A stretch of 64,000 nucleotides of DNA from Panulirus ornatus (lineage: Eukaryota > Arthropoda > Malacostraca > Decapoda > Palinuridae): positions 11,794,183 through 11,858,182 of the forward strand of contig NC_092276.1 of assembly GCF_036320965.1 (NCBI RefSeq), read 5' to 3'. Below, one piece after another: positions 50,883 through 64,000 of this stretch (its first letter is position 1; each line of letters begins with the position of its first letter). The position numbers and the translations under genes are program-made. The notes beneath the pieces are model-generated. The model saw nothing but the letters and a program-made list of their open reading frames with translations. It was not told where the DNA came from and did no database searches.

Positions 50883-51536
50883 GCTTTGTCGCTGTCTCCC
50901 GCGTTTGCGAGGTAGCGCAAGGAAACAGACGAAAGAAATGGCCCAACCCACCCCCATACACATGTATATACATACGTCCACACACGCAAATATACATACC
51001 TACACAGCTTTCCATGGTTTACCCCAGACGCTTCACATGCCTTGATTCAATCCACTGACAGCACGTCAACCCCGGTATACCACATCGCTCCAATTCACTC
51101 TATTCCTTGCCCTCCTTTCACCCTCCTGCATGTTCAGGCCCCGATCACACAAAATCTTTTTCACTCCATCTTTCCACCTCCAATTTGGTCTCCCTCTTCT
51201 CCTCGTTCCCTCCACCTCCGACACATATATCCTCTTGGTCAATCTTTCCTCACTCATTCTCTCCATGTGACCAAAACATTTCAAAACACCCTCTTCTGCT
51301 CTCTCAACCACGCTCTTTTTATTTCCACACATCTCTCTTACCCTTACGTTACTTACTCGATCAAACCACCTCACACCACACATTGTCCTCAAACATCTCA
51401 TTTCCAGCACATCCATCCTCCTGCGCACAACTCTATCCATAGTCCACGCCTCGCAACCATACAACATTGTTGGAACCACTATTCCTTCAAACATGCCCAT
51501 TTTTGCTTTCCGAGATAATGTTCTCGACTCCCACAC
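50877..51536 (-). pseudogene. RTE 3' fragment R10a
   Basis: Minus-strand short 3'UTR plus the last ~155 codons, open from [14 protein letters not shown] to the stop after DVVYRG at 51066. Begins at an (ATT)n tract. Confidence 0.85.
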
Positions 51537-51561
51537 ATTATTATTATTATTATTATTATTT

Positions 51562-52227
51562 TTTTTTTTTTTGCTTTGTCGCTGTCTCCCGCGTTTGCGA
51601 GGGAGCGCAAGGAAGCAGACGAAAGAAATGGCCCAACCCACCCCCATACACATGTATATACATACGTCCACACACGCAAATATACATACCTACACAGCTT
51701 TCCATGGTTTACCCCAGAAGCTTCACATGCCCTGATTCAATCCACTGACAGCACGTCAACCCCGGTATACCACATCGCTCCAATTCACTCTATTCCTTGC
51801 CCTCCTTTCACCCTCCTGCATGTTCAGGCCCCGATCACACAAAATCTTTTTCACTCCATCTTTCCACCTCCAATTTGGTCTCCCTCTTCTCCTCGTTCCC
51901 TCCACCTCCGACACATATATCCTCTTGGTCAATCTTTCCTCACTCATTCTCTCCATGTGCTCAAACCATTTCAAAGCACCCTCTTCTGCTCTCTCAACCA
52001 CGCTCTTTTTATTTCCACACATCTCTCTTACCCTTACGTTACTTACTCGATCAAACCACCTCACACCACAAATTGTCCTCAAACATCTCATTTCCAGCAC
52101 ATCCATCCTCCTGCGCACAACTCTATCCATAGTCCACGCCTCGCAACCATACAACATTGTTGGAACCACTATTCCTTCAAACATGCCCATTTTTGCTTTC
52201 CGAGATAATGTTCTCGACTCCCACACA
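51562..52227 (-). pseudogene. RTE 3' fragment R10b
   Basis: Same extent as R10a, stop at 51756. Its tail-side half carries the variants of R10c (GGGAGCGCAAGGA, CAGAAGCTTCACATG, WFEHMERM) while its other half carries the variants of R10a ([17 protein letters not shown] preceded by EAWT). Confidence 0.85.
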
Positions 52228-52252
52228 TTATTATTATTATTATTATTATTAT

Positions 52253-53291
52253 TTTTTTTTTTTGCTTTGTCGCTGTCTCCCGCGTTTGCGAGGGAGCGCA
52301 AGGAAACAGACGAAAGAAATGGCCCAACCCACCCCCATACACATGTATATACATACGTCCACACACGCAAATATACATACCTACACAGCTTTCCATGGTT
52401 TACCCCAGAAGCTTCACATGCCCTGATTCAATCCACTGACAGCACGTCAACCCCGGTATACCACATCGCTCCAATTCACTCTATTCCTTGCCCTCCTTTC
52501 ACCCTCCTGCATGTTCAGGCCCCGATCACACAAAATCTTTTTCACTCCATCTTTCCACCTCCAATTTGGTCTCCCTCTTCTCCTCGTTCCCTCCACCTCC
52601 GACACATATATCCTCTTGGTCAATCTTTCCTCACTCATTCTCTCCATGTGCTCAAACCATTTCAAAGCACCCTCTTCTGCTCTCTCAACCACGCTCTTTT
52701 TATTTCCACACATCTCTCTTACCCTTACGTTACTTACTCGATCAAACCACCTCACACCACACATTGTCCTCAAACATCTCATTTCCAGCACATCCATCCT
52801 CCTGCGCACCACTCTATCCATAGCCCACGCCTCGCAACAATACAACATTGTTGGAACCAATATTCCTTCAAACATACCCATTTTTGCTTTCCGAGATAAT
52901 GTTCTCGACTTCCACACATTCTTCAAGGCTCCCAGAATTTTCGCCCCCTCCCCCACCCTATGATCCACTTCCGCTTCCATGGTTCCATCCGCTGCCAGAT
53001 CCACTCCCAGATATCTAAAACACTTCACTTCCTCCAGTTTTTCTCCATTCAAACTCACCTCCCAATTGACTTGACCCTCAACCCTACTGTACCTAATAAC
53101 CTTGCTCTTATTCACATTTGCTCTTAACTTTCTTCTTTCACACACTTTACCAAACTCAGTCACCAGCTTCTGCAGTTTCTCACATGAATCAGCCACCAGC
53201 GCTGTATCATCAGCGAACAACAACTGACTCACTTCCCAAGCTCTCTCATCCCCAACAGACTTCATACTTGCCCCTCTTTCCAAAACTCTTG

Positions 53292-53297
<6 letters not shown>
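52253..53297 (-). pseudogene. RTE 3' fragment R10c
   Basis: Minus-strand short 3'UTR and about 280 codons open from [20 protein letters not shown] through motif [12 protein letters not shown] to the stop at 52447. Motifs A and B are missing. Bounded by (ATT)n on both sides. Confidence 0.85.
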
Positions 53298-53342
<45 letters not shown>

Positions 53343-53350
53343 CATTATTA
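53290..53350. repeat. (ATT)n microsatellite at the 5' edge of R10c
   Basis: ATT trinucleotides directly after the truncated RTE codons. Confidence 0.95.
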
Positions 53351-53413
53351 TTCATACTTTCATACTCATAGAACAACCAAGAGCGCCAGTCCGAAGTCCT
53401 CACTAAATTATTC

Positions 53414-53514
53414 AATTATTATTATTATTATTATTATTATTATCATTACTATCATTATTATTTTATTATTATTATCATTGTCATTATTATTATCATTATT
53501 ATCATCATTATTAC

Positions 53515-53583
<69 letters not shown>

Positions 53584-53597
53584 CATTATTGTTATCA
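53414..53597. repeat. Compound (ATT)n microsatellite
   Basis: ATT with scattered ATC and GTT units. Confidence 0.95.
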
Positions 53598-55900
53598 TTA
53601 TGATAAACTGATCATTAATTAAACTGGCAAACATAGTTTGAAAATATACAGAGAAATTACAATGATAACATTGCTTCATAACAAGGGGAGACGTGTTAAG
53701 CATACAGTCTTTACTCAAGCACTTTAAATGATCACTATAGACGGATCGATCTGGTAACGAGAATGATGCAGTAGCTTATTCCTGGATTGTTGGATGTGGT
53801 CACGGTGATGGCTGGAGAGAACTGGGAGTTGGAGGATGAATATCGCATCAAATCAAGTAGTTATGAAAAACACGTCACAGTACGATCCAAAGCTAGGCAC
53901 GTTCAAGAAGTGAGCATCAGTTCCTGTGTTCTATCACCACTGTGAGGCTTACGTTATTGTGACTTAAAGATCTTAATATGAATGTTAATATCAATGATCT
54001 CGAACATACGGAATCCAGACAAACTGAATGCCAAGAGAACAGTGTTAGTCTTCAGTTCTTCTTAAATATAAAGAAATGAAAATCCATAAAAGTTTTACAG
54101 ATGATATTAGAAATGTTCGTACAGCTGGGGTGCTGTAATATAGCCTAGTAGTGATCTATAAAACGCTTTCTCTACACCTGTGATGATCCGAAGTTACTGA
54201 AATCTGGAATGATCCTTCCCAACCACTGCTGCTGCTGCTGCTGCCGTAGACGAGCGTCGGGGGTCGTGGAGTGAGCGCTGGACGACTGCCTTTAATCAGT
54301 TGATTCCTTTCCTGAATCACCCAAGATTTCCCAGGGCGAGGTGGAACGACAGCCACCACTGACGCGGTCAATTGGCCGAGTGGTATTTGAGTGGAAAAAG
54401 GTTTCAGAAGCCACTTCCGGTGATGGACTGGATGGAGCCTTTTGGAAAAGAGATTTTTTTGGGGGCTTGGTGATCACTTTGACGCCAGCACACTTTGATT
54501 TTCCTTATTTATTTAGCTGTAGTCTTTTCATTAACTTTATGATATCAGTGAAAACATGACAGATGATGAGACTCGTATGGTTCTATGAGTAGAAATATAT
54601 CGAATTCTTGTACATTTATTATAGGTTTTAGAACCACAGGAGAGCGAAAGCAATTGAACCTTAATAGAAGAGATTTTCCAGTGTTTCACAGTTGATGCTT
54701 CTCATACCTGACTGAACTTTCTGCAATAGATGAGAGTGACAGAGTTTGGAGAAAAGTCTCATATCTCGTACGTAGAAAAAGTCCTTAATTTCATTAGCAT
54801 TAAAAAGAAAAGATGTAACGGGCAATTGTACACCAGATTAGATCTCATTTATGTACTGGTGAAAAGAATATTAATAAAACTTGAATTTCATTTCATCAAA
54901 ATAAGCGAATCAAGTGTTGACCTAAATGATATTGCCTCTGTCCAAGGTTAACCCTAAGTGGATCACATCACCACAGAACGAGTTTTCAAGCTCGTAGTAG
55001 AGGCATATAGCACTTCCTCATGTATAATACACATCCTTGTATGTAGACAGTTATCCATAATCTTCATCTGAAAAGCTGCACACTTTGTTCCTATTGTGAT
55101 ATAAGCTAGACAACGCAAAACCCAAATCTGATTGCATTCGAATCATCATAGATCAAACGAGAAAAGAGGTGATTAAAGATTCTCATCAGAATATTAACGA
55201 GTCTGCTAGGAGAGTGAAGTGTAGCATGCGACCACAAGAGACCAATTTGCTGAAATAGTGAAGGTGGGAGAGTGCTTTAGAATCGTGTATGGGCCCAGAG
55301 ATGTTAAGGAGACATTAATTGGCTGTAAAATAAAGAACAGGAAATGTGCAAAGTAATGTAGAGGTAAACGGATGTTTAGACACAGTGAAAGTGTCGACGT
55401 GGAAACAAGAGCTATGTATTACGAGGAACGATGTATATAGAGTAGTCAGGCGTTGATAAAGACAGGGTAGCACTTATGGAAGTAGCCAGATACATACAAA
55501 AACATATTCATAAAACAAGCGAATGCCGCAAAACGGTCAATGTACGTTCGGCAGTGGACAACAACACACGATGACTACATGACAATACACCATAGTATAC
55601 TCATCTGACGCTGACAAAGCATCAGGACTATGTGGTGGTCTGGTGAGGGAGTAATAGAACCTAGCATATAAATTCTCGACCTTTACATGGAAGGAATGAA
55701 AACAAATCCTAGATCTATCGTGTACATGCATAACCAGACATACCGCCAAGAATGGGTATGGCCTTAACTCTGTCGTATAATGATTTCCAAAAGTTTCCAG
55801 CCCTTTCTCTTCACTCACTTTTGAGACACACCACACCACATCAACTTGCAAGCATCTTTTATCAGACAGGATAATCCAGAGGTAATAACTACCGAGGTCC
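53598..55900. other. Unassigned low-repeat sequence
   Basis: A (TGC)n run of about six units lies at 54228-54246. ORFs of up to 124 codons (55537-55911, -) show no recognisable domain. This is one of the few longer stretches without a visible element. Confidence 0.4.
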
Positions 55901-55904
55901 CTTT

Positions 55905-56225
55905 GTTGCATTGCTGGTTAGCACATTCGCTCTGTTGCCCTATTCGTTTGCATAGCCCTCAGCTGCACTGCTTACAAGCATAGCAGCACTGTTACGGTGT
56001 TTGATATCATAACTCCACTTTTGCACTTCTCCCTAGCATATAACCTTTGTTGCACTGATCGCTAGCATAGCGCCAGTTTTGAACTCGCTAGCATAGCCCC
56101 TTTGTCCTCTGTTGTACAGCCCGCTATAGCCCCTCTGTCCTCTGTTGTGCTGCTCGCTAGTATAGCGCCTCTGCTGCACTTCTCACAAGCATAGGTCTTC
56201 TGTTCCTTTACCCGGTTATGAACAC
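55905..56225. repeat. Degenerate ~29-bp minisatellite
   Basis: Recurring CTCGCTAGCATAGC and CCTCTGTTGCACT-like blocks near 56030, 56065, 56090, 56135 and 56160; about ten units. Confidence 0.7.
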
Positions 56226-56670
56226 CCGACACTTTACTACTGCGTTTCTATGTTGAGACCAAAACATTGTGGGTAATAAAGAACAATTGTTTGTGGGTTA
56301 TCTTACCCCAGTTTTCTCATTACGGCTGCACAGTCTGTTGCAACCCAACCACTCCCTCAGATCTGGAAATCGTGCGAAAGAACAGGGAAAGAAAAGAGGT
56401 AGGATGAGAGATTTAGGAGAAGATGGGAGTTACTGTAAAAAGGGGATGAGTTCCAGAAATATGAAGGAAGAAAACATGACAGAAACCAGAGTGTTCAATG
56501 TGTGAAGGAATGAGAAGTGAAAGGAGAGGACGAGGAGATTTAAGGATACTGGAGCGAAACAATAAGACACAATTGCGCCCTAAAGGCACATGAATGACTG
56601 ACTTAGAGAGGGTACCTGTGACGAGATTTTGCCATGAGTCTATAAATTATGCTAGTCGAGCACTCACACC
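56226..56670. other. Unassigned sequence
   Basis: A 78-codon ORF (56269-56505, +) is lysine/arginine-rich at its end and has no recognisable domain. Confidence 0.35.
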
Positions 56671-56717
56671 ACTGAGAGAGAGAGGACCAAACGAGGTGAT
56701 CTGGCCTTAACTCGAAG

Positions 56718-56811
<94 letters not shown>
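56671..56811. repeat. (AG)n microsatellite holding a scrap of LINE A-family 3' end
   Basis: A 30-bp block (GACCAAACGAGGTGATCTGG and following bases, 56684-56714) matches the 3' terminus of LINE A at 18855-18885 and is enclosed by AG dinucleotides, the longer tract being 56726-56810. Confidence 0.75.
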
Positions 56812-56812
<1 letters not shown>

Positions 56813-56834
56813 TGCGTGATCTAATAAATGTAAT

Positions 56835-57116
56835 GTCCATAGGAAAATGATACATGATGAGTTCCCAAGTGCACTTTAGTGTAATGATCACGTCATCAGG
56901 GGAGATACAAGAATGGGGTGCAGAACAGTCAGTCGACATACACGGACTAGACATAGCTAAGACGCCGTTGGTAAACAAGCGTCACCGGATGGTGGTGTTC
57001 GGGTCTGGCAAAATTCCTGTCATAAATTTTATTTTGTGGACAAGAAGGGGAATTGTTTACAAATTTTGCTTGCAATAAAGTTATCCAATTTGTATAGACC
57101 TTCACTAATATCAATA
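56835..57116 (-). mobile_element. Penelope-like element 3' tail
   Basis: Aligns over about 280 bp with 8400-8670, the region downstream of the GIY-YIG domain, sharing TTCCCAAGTGCACTTT, AGACGCC and CAATTTGTATAGACC-type blocks. The GIY-YIG part itself is missing. Confidence 0.65.
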
Positions 57117-57119
57117 CTA

Positions 57120-57330
57120 CAACTGAGAGACAAATGTATATACACCAAAGGATGGATTCGAACTCCGGGTGTGGAGGCTGGCTGCGGAGATTGAAAAACA
57201 CACAAACTATGCTTCTAGTGTTTTAAAATGTCCCAAACTCATCTCGGTGGGGATAGCATGGACCTTAATCTCGCGCGTATCTGATGGCGTGGCAAATATG
57301 TCGATTTGTAAGACACACACACGCATGCCA
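57120..57330 (-). mobile_element. tRNA-derived SINE-like element
   Basis: A B-box-like GAGTTCGAATCCATCC lies on the minus strand near 57160. A CATCTCGGTGGGGA module at 57240-57253 is shared with 42191-42204, and an AGACAAATGTATATA block is shared too. The order of module and tRNA-like head differs between the two loci, so they may be composite. Confidence 0.45.
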
Positions 57331-58421
57331 TTGATTTTTCATTAGTTATTTGTTGTTATTAATTCACTATGAGTTACTTATATGTATCAGAGAGTTGCAT
57401 CACGTGGATAGACCCCATGGGTTCACTGTGTAGTCTTCTACCCAAGTTGTTTGAATACGTGGAGCTGATTTGTTGTTGACTGGCTGTTGACCTGTGGTTA
57501 ATCATGTGGAGCTGACATCAACAAAACCAGGACCGGGCGCTAGTTAGCACCGGCTAACTGCCATTCAGTCCTGCCACGCCAGATGAATCAATTACGTGTG
57601 TCGATGTATGTCTTAAGACTAGAACTCAGAGTGCCATAAATGTACATATTTCTCTGATGAAGCCGTAAAAGGTCACCAGATCTTCAGTAAGCACCATAGA
57701 AACAGAGAAGGACCAACCCCTCCTTGCAAGTGACGGCAGCACCGTTAAGGACCTACGAGCTGATGCTATAGTGTTATAGTTACATATTCCGACGACTGGC
57801 GGTTCCCGCACTTCTGAAAGTCTGTCTGACACATCGACAGTCCTTGCACGTTCGTTCTGGGGACATTATAGGCTGAACCAAGTACCAGCTGTAAGGCCTA
57901 CCTACTACATCTTCGTGCATTGACGATACATTTTATCGCATAGTCTTGTCACACCCCATTGTCAATGGGTCGCTGTGAGAGATCAAAACGGCGCCACAAA
58001 CGGACACCGCTGTCATCAGAGCGGGCAGTCTTGCGGACGGCAGCTATATCTCTCTTGGGAACCCTTAACCCCTTGACGACACCACCGGAGAGACGTCATC
58101 GACACCAATCGCCACCTGTGATGTCATCACAGATATCACCACCTTCCGCCCTTCTCTTCTGATGTTACCACGGCGCTGCCGGGTACGCTCCGCTTCAAAG
58201 CGTCGCCCCGCCCCGCCCGCAGACTCCACCAACCAATATATCAAGTCAGTTCCCTCCCGGAAGGCAAGCTCTTCACATCGTCGCCACGCTCCACCCCAAA
58301 CGCTCTGAATAACTCATAAATGTAGATATGATTTCTGAATAGTTCATCATGATGGTTTACCCAGTGCGGTAAGTCCTCATAATGGTATCTACTTGGATGT
58401 GCATTACGTTCATAACTTATT
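57331..58421. other. Unassigned sequence with a GC-richer, CpG-containing part
   Basis: 57960-58290 is clearly richer in G+C and CpG than its surroundings and includes a 67-codon ORF (57959-58162, +) of basic, low-complexity composition. No domain is recognised. It is the best candidate for non-repeat host sequence in the window, but I cannot call a gene. Confidence 0.35.
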
Positions 58422-58559
<138 letters not shown>

Positions 58560-58566
58560 CATATAA

Positions 58567-60328
58567 TGCAATTGAGTGGGAGATGTATAAAAGAAAGAGT
58601 CAGGAGGTCAAGAGAAAGGTGCAAGAGGTGAAAAAAAGGGCAAATGAGAGTTGGGGTGAGAGAGTATCATTAAATTTTAGGGAGAATAAAAAGAAGTTCT
58701 GGAAGGAGGTAAATAAAGTGCGTAAGACAAGGGAGCAAATGGGAACTTCAGTGAAGGGTGCCAATGGGGAGGTGATAACAAGTAGTGTTCATGTGAGAAG
58801 GAGATGGAGTGAGTATTTTGAAGGTTTGTTGAATGTGTTTGATGATAGAGTGGCAGATATAGGGTGTTTTGGTCGAGGTGGTGTGCAAAGTGAGAGGGTT
58901 AGAGAAAATGATTTGGTAAACAGAGAAGAGGTAGTAAAAGCTTTCCGGAAGATGAAAGCCGGCAAGGCAGCAGGTTTGGATGGTATTGCAGTAGAATTTA
59001 TTAAAAAAGGGGGTGACTGTATTGTTGACTGGTTGGTAAGGTTATTTAATGTATGTATGACTCATGGTGAGGTGCCTGAGGATTGGCGGAATGCGTGCAT
59101 AGTGCCATTGTACAAAGGCAAAGGGGATAAGAGTGAGTGCTCAAATTACAGAGGTATAAGTTTGTTGAGTATTCCTGGTGAATTATATGGGAGGGTATTG
59201 ATTGAGAGGGTGAAGGTATGTACAGAGCATCAGATTGGGGAAGAGCAGTGTGGTTTCAGAAGTGGTAGAGGATGTGTGGATCAGGTGTTTGCTTTGAAGA
59301 ATGTATGTGAGAAATACTTAGAAAAGCAAATGGATTTGTACGTAGCATTTATGGATCTGGAGAAGGCATATGATAGAGTTGATAGAGATGCTCTGTGGAA
59401 TGTATTGAGAATATATGGTGTGGGAGGCAAGTTGTTAGAAGCAGTGAAAAGTTTTTATCGAGGATGTAAGGCATGTGTACGTGTAGGAAGAGAGGAAAGT
59501 GATTGGTTCTCAGTGAATGTAGGTTTGTGGCAGGGGTGTGTGATGTCTCCATGGTTGTTTAATTTGTTTATGGATGGGGTTGTTAGGGAGGTGAATGCGA
59601 GAGTTTTGGAAAGAGGGGCAAGTATGAAGTCTGTTGAGGATGAGAGAGCTTGGGAAGTGAGTCAGTTGTTGTTCGCTGATGATACAGCGCTGGTGGCTGA
59701 TTCATGTGAGAAATTGCAGAAGCTGCTGACTGAGTTTGGTAAAGTGTGTGAAAGAAGAAAGTTAAGAGTAAATGTGAATAAGAGCAAGGTTATTGGGTAC
59801 AGTAGGGTTGAGGGTCAAGTCAATTGGGAGGTGAGTTTGAATGGAGAAAAACTGGAGGAAGTAAAGTGTTTTAGATATCTGGGAGTGGATCTGGCAGCGG
59901 ATGGAACCATGGAAGCGGAAGTGGATCATAGAGTGGGGGAGGGGGCGAAAATTCTGGGAGCCTTGAAGAATGTGTGGAAGTCGAGAACATTATCTCGGAA
60001 AGCAAAAATGGGTATGTTTGAAGGAATAGTGGTTCCAACAATGTTGTATGGTTGCGAGGCGTGGGCTATGGATAGAGTTGTGCACAGGAGGATGGATGTG
60101 CTGGAAATGAGATGTTTGAGGACAATGTGTGGTGTGAGGTGGTTTGATCGAGTAAGTAAGGTAAGGGTAAGAGAGATGTGTGGAAATAAAAAGAGCGTGG
60201 TTGAGAGAGCAGAAGAGGGTGTTTTGAAATGGTTTGGGCACATGGAGAGAATGAGTGAGGAAAGATTGACCAAGAGGATATATGTGTCGGAGGTGGAGGG
60301 AACGAGGATAAGTGGGAAACCAAATTGA
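58567..60328 (+). CDS. RTE linker, reverse transcriptase and thumb (R11)
   Basis: About 587 codons open, from AIEWEMYK to a TGA at 60326-60328 that replaces the last Trp of GRPNWRW (here GKPN). Beyond it the same frame runs on to the natural stop near 60441. It contains the linker ([20 protein letters not shown]), fingers ([14 protein letters not shown]), motif [13 protein letters not shown], motif [14 protein letters not shown] (Arg to Trp), motif [12 protein letters not shown] and the [15 protein letters not shown] region. The nominal 5' extension to 58382 is CT and AT repeat. It has no endonuclease. Confidence 0.8.
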
Positions 60329-60625
60329 AGGTGGAAAGATGGAGTGAAAAAGATTTTGTGTGATCGGGGCCTGAACATGCAGGAGGGTGAAAGGAGGGCA
60401 AGGAATAGAGTGAATTGGATCGATATGGTATACCGGGGTTGACGTGCTGTCAGTGGATTGAATCACGTCATGTGAAGCGTCTGGCGTAAACCATGGAAAA
60501 CTGTGTAGGTATGTATATTTGCGTGTGTGGACGTATGTATATACATGTGTATGGGGGTGGGTTGGGCCATTTCTTTCGTCTGTTTCCTTGCGCTACCTCT
60601 CAAACGCGGGAGACAGCGACAAAGC

Positions 60626-60643
<18 letters not shown>
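60329..60643 (+). repeat. End of R11 ORF, short-form 3'UTR and A-tail
   Basis: Last ~38 codons after the premature stop, then the young UTR with the terminal hairpin motif and ~19 A. Confidence 0.75.
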
Positions 60644-60690
<47 letters not shown>

Positions 60691-60691
60691 T
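60643..60691. repeat. (AT)n between two RTE tails
   Basis: AT dinucleotides between the A-tail of R11 and the T-run of the next, opposite tail. Confidence 0.95.
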
Positions 60692-60850
60692 TTTTTTTAT
60701 TTATTATACTTTGTCGCTGTCTCCCGCGTAAGCGAGGTACCGCAAGGAAACAGACGAAAGAATGGGCCAACCTACCCATATACACATGTATATACATGAA
60801 CGTCCAAATACGCACATATACATACCTATACATCTTAACGTATGCATATA
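60692..60850 (-). mobile_element. Isolated RTE 3' tail (long-form UTR type)
   Basis: Minus-strand terminal ~150 bp of the long-form UTR, truncated in its TA-rich part. It is tail to tail with R11. Confidence 0.8.
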
Positions 60851-60862
60851 TATATATATATT

Positions 60863-64000
<3,138 letters not shown>

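Larger units (their letters stand above)
50871..53297 (-). repeat. 690-bp tandem triplication of an RTE 3' end plus (ATT)n
   Basis: Three consecutive units start at the same tail position (50883, 51573, 52264), giving spacings of 690 and 691 bp. Each unit is RTE 3'UTR plus C-terminus followed by (ATT)n and a T-run. Units 1 and 2 end at exactly the same truncation point (codons for VWESRTLSRK); unit 3 continues further upstream in the element. Confidence 0.9.
58564..60643 (+). mobile_element. RTE LINE copy R11 (5' truncated, young subfamily)
   Basis: Starts in the linker at [11 protein letters not shown] and runs to the short-form 3'UTR and an A-tail at about 60625-60643. The 5' truncation point is the same as that of R12 on the other strand. 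Confidence 0.92.

Noticed and set aside
54341..54559. 72-codon ORF as a host exon
   Set aside because: No domain, no convincing splice sites, and overlapping ORFs on the other strand of similar length.
55537..55911. 124-codon ORF on the minus strand as a host gene
   Set aside because: No recognisable domain, no splice or promoter context that I can support; length is compatible with chance.

Overview
This window looks like intergenic DNA from an animal genome, most likely a decapod crustacean. That assignment is an inference from the combination of very long (AT)n, (CT)n, (AC)n and (ATT)n microsatellites, RTE-, CR1/L2- and Jockey-type LINEs, Penelope-like elements and tRNA-derived SINE-like pieces; no host gene is available to confirm it. 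I recognise no host protein-coding gene, rRNA or functional tRNA. Almost every long reading frame is either a retrotransposon reverse transcriptase (RT), the antisense shadow of one, or an open frame through a dinucleotide repeat.

Layout. 1-5929: two degenerate head-to-tail RTE LINE copies (R1, R2; + strand). 6018-7647: RTE fragment R3 (- strand) held between two (AT)n tracts. 7723-8064: RTE 3' tail and an inverted SINE pair. 8064-8890: (AT)n and a Penelope-like remnant. 9-13 kb: low-density sequence with three degenerate minisatellites. 13.3-16.2 kb: two inverted Jockey-type LINE remnants. 17.1-21.9 kb: two CR1/L2-type LINE fragments (B, A; - strand), then a Jockey C-terminus to 22.6 kb. 22.7-24.9 kb: microsatellites. 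25-27.3 kb: two more CR1-like fragments (D on -, E on +). 27.4-32.4 kb: a 4.9-kb very degenerate 22-bp minisatellite. 33.6-42.2 kb: a dense cluster of RTE copies R4-R8 plus a Penelope GIY-YIG fragment. 43.6-50.3 kb: a nest in which a degenerate ~34-bp minisatellite is interrupted by a CR1/L2-type LINE (C) that is itself interrupted by RTE material (R9). 50.7-53.6 kb: (ATT)n tracts and a 690-bp tandem triplication of an RTE 3' end (R10a-c). 53.6-58.4 kb: low-density sequence with a third Penelope tail. 58.4-64 kb: RTE copies R11-R13, a 760-bp (AT)n tract and a textbook twin-primed inversion that runs off the window end.

By my boundaries RTE sequence makes up roughly 24 kb, CR1/L2-like LINEs about 10 kb and Jockey-like LINEs about 3.5 kb. 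The RTE family encodes an apurinic-type endonuclease, a linker, an RT (motif A with MDLEKAYD, motif C with FADD) and a basic C-terminal segment with GRPNWRWKDG. It occurs as an older subfamily with a long 3'UTR and a younger one with a ~254-bp 3'UTR deletion and a shorter protein. The best copy (R6) has 824 codons with one stop codon. The recurring theme is interaction between RTE integration and A/T-rich simple repeats: many RTE ends lie inside (AT)n or (ATT)n, several pairs meet tail to tail, and the simple repeats read as stop-free (Ile-Tyr)n in most frames and so create spurious fusion ORFs.
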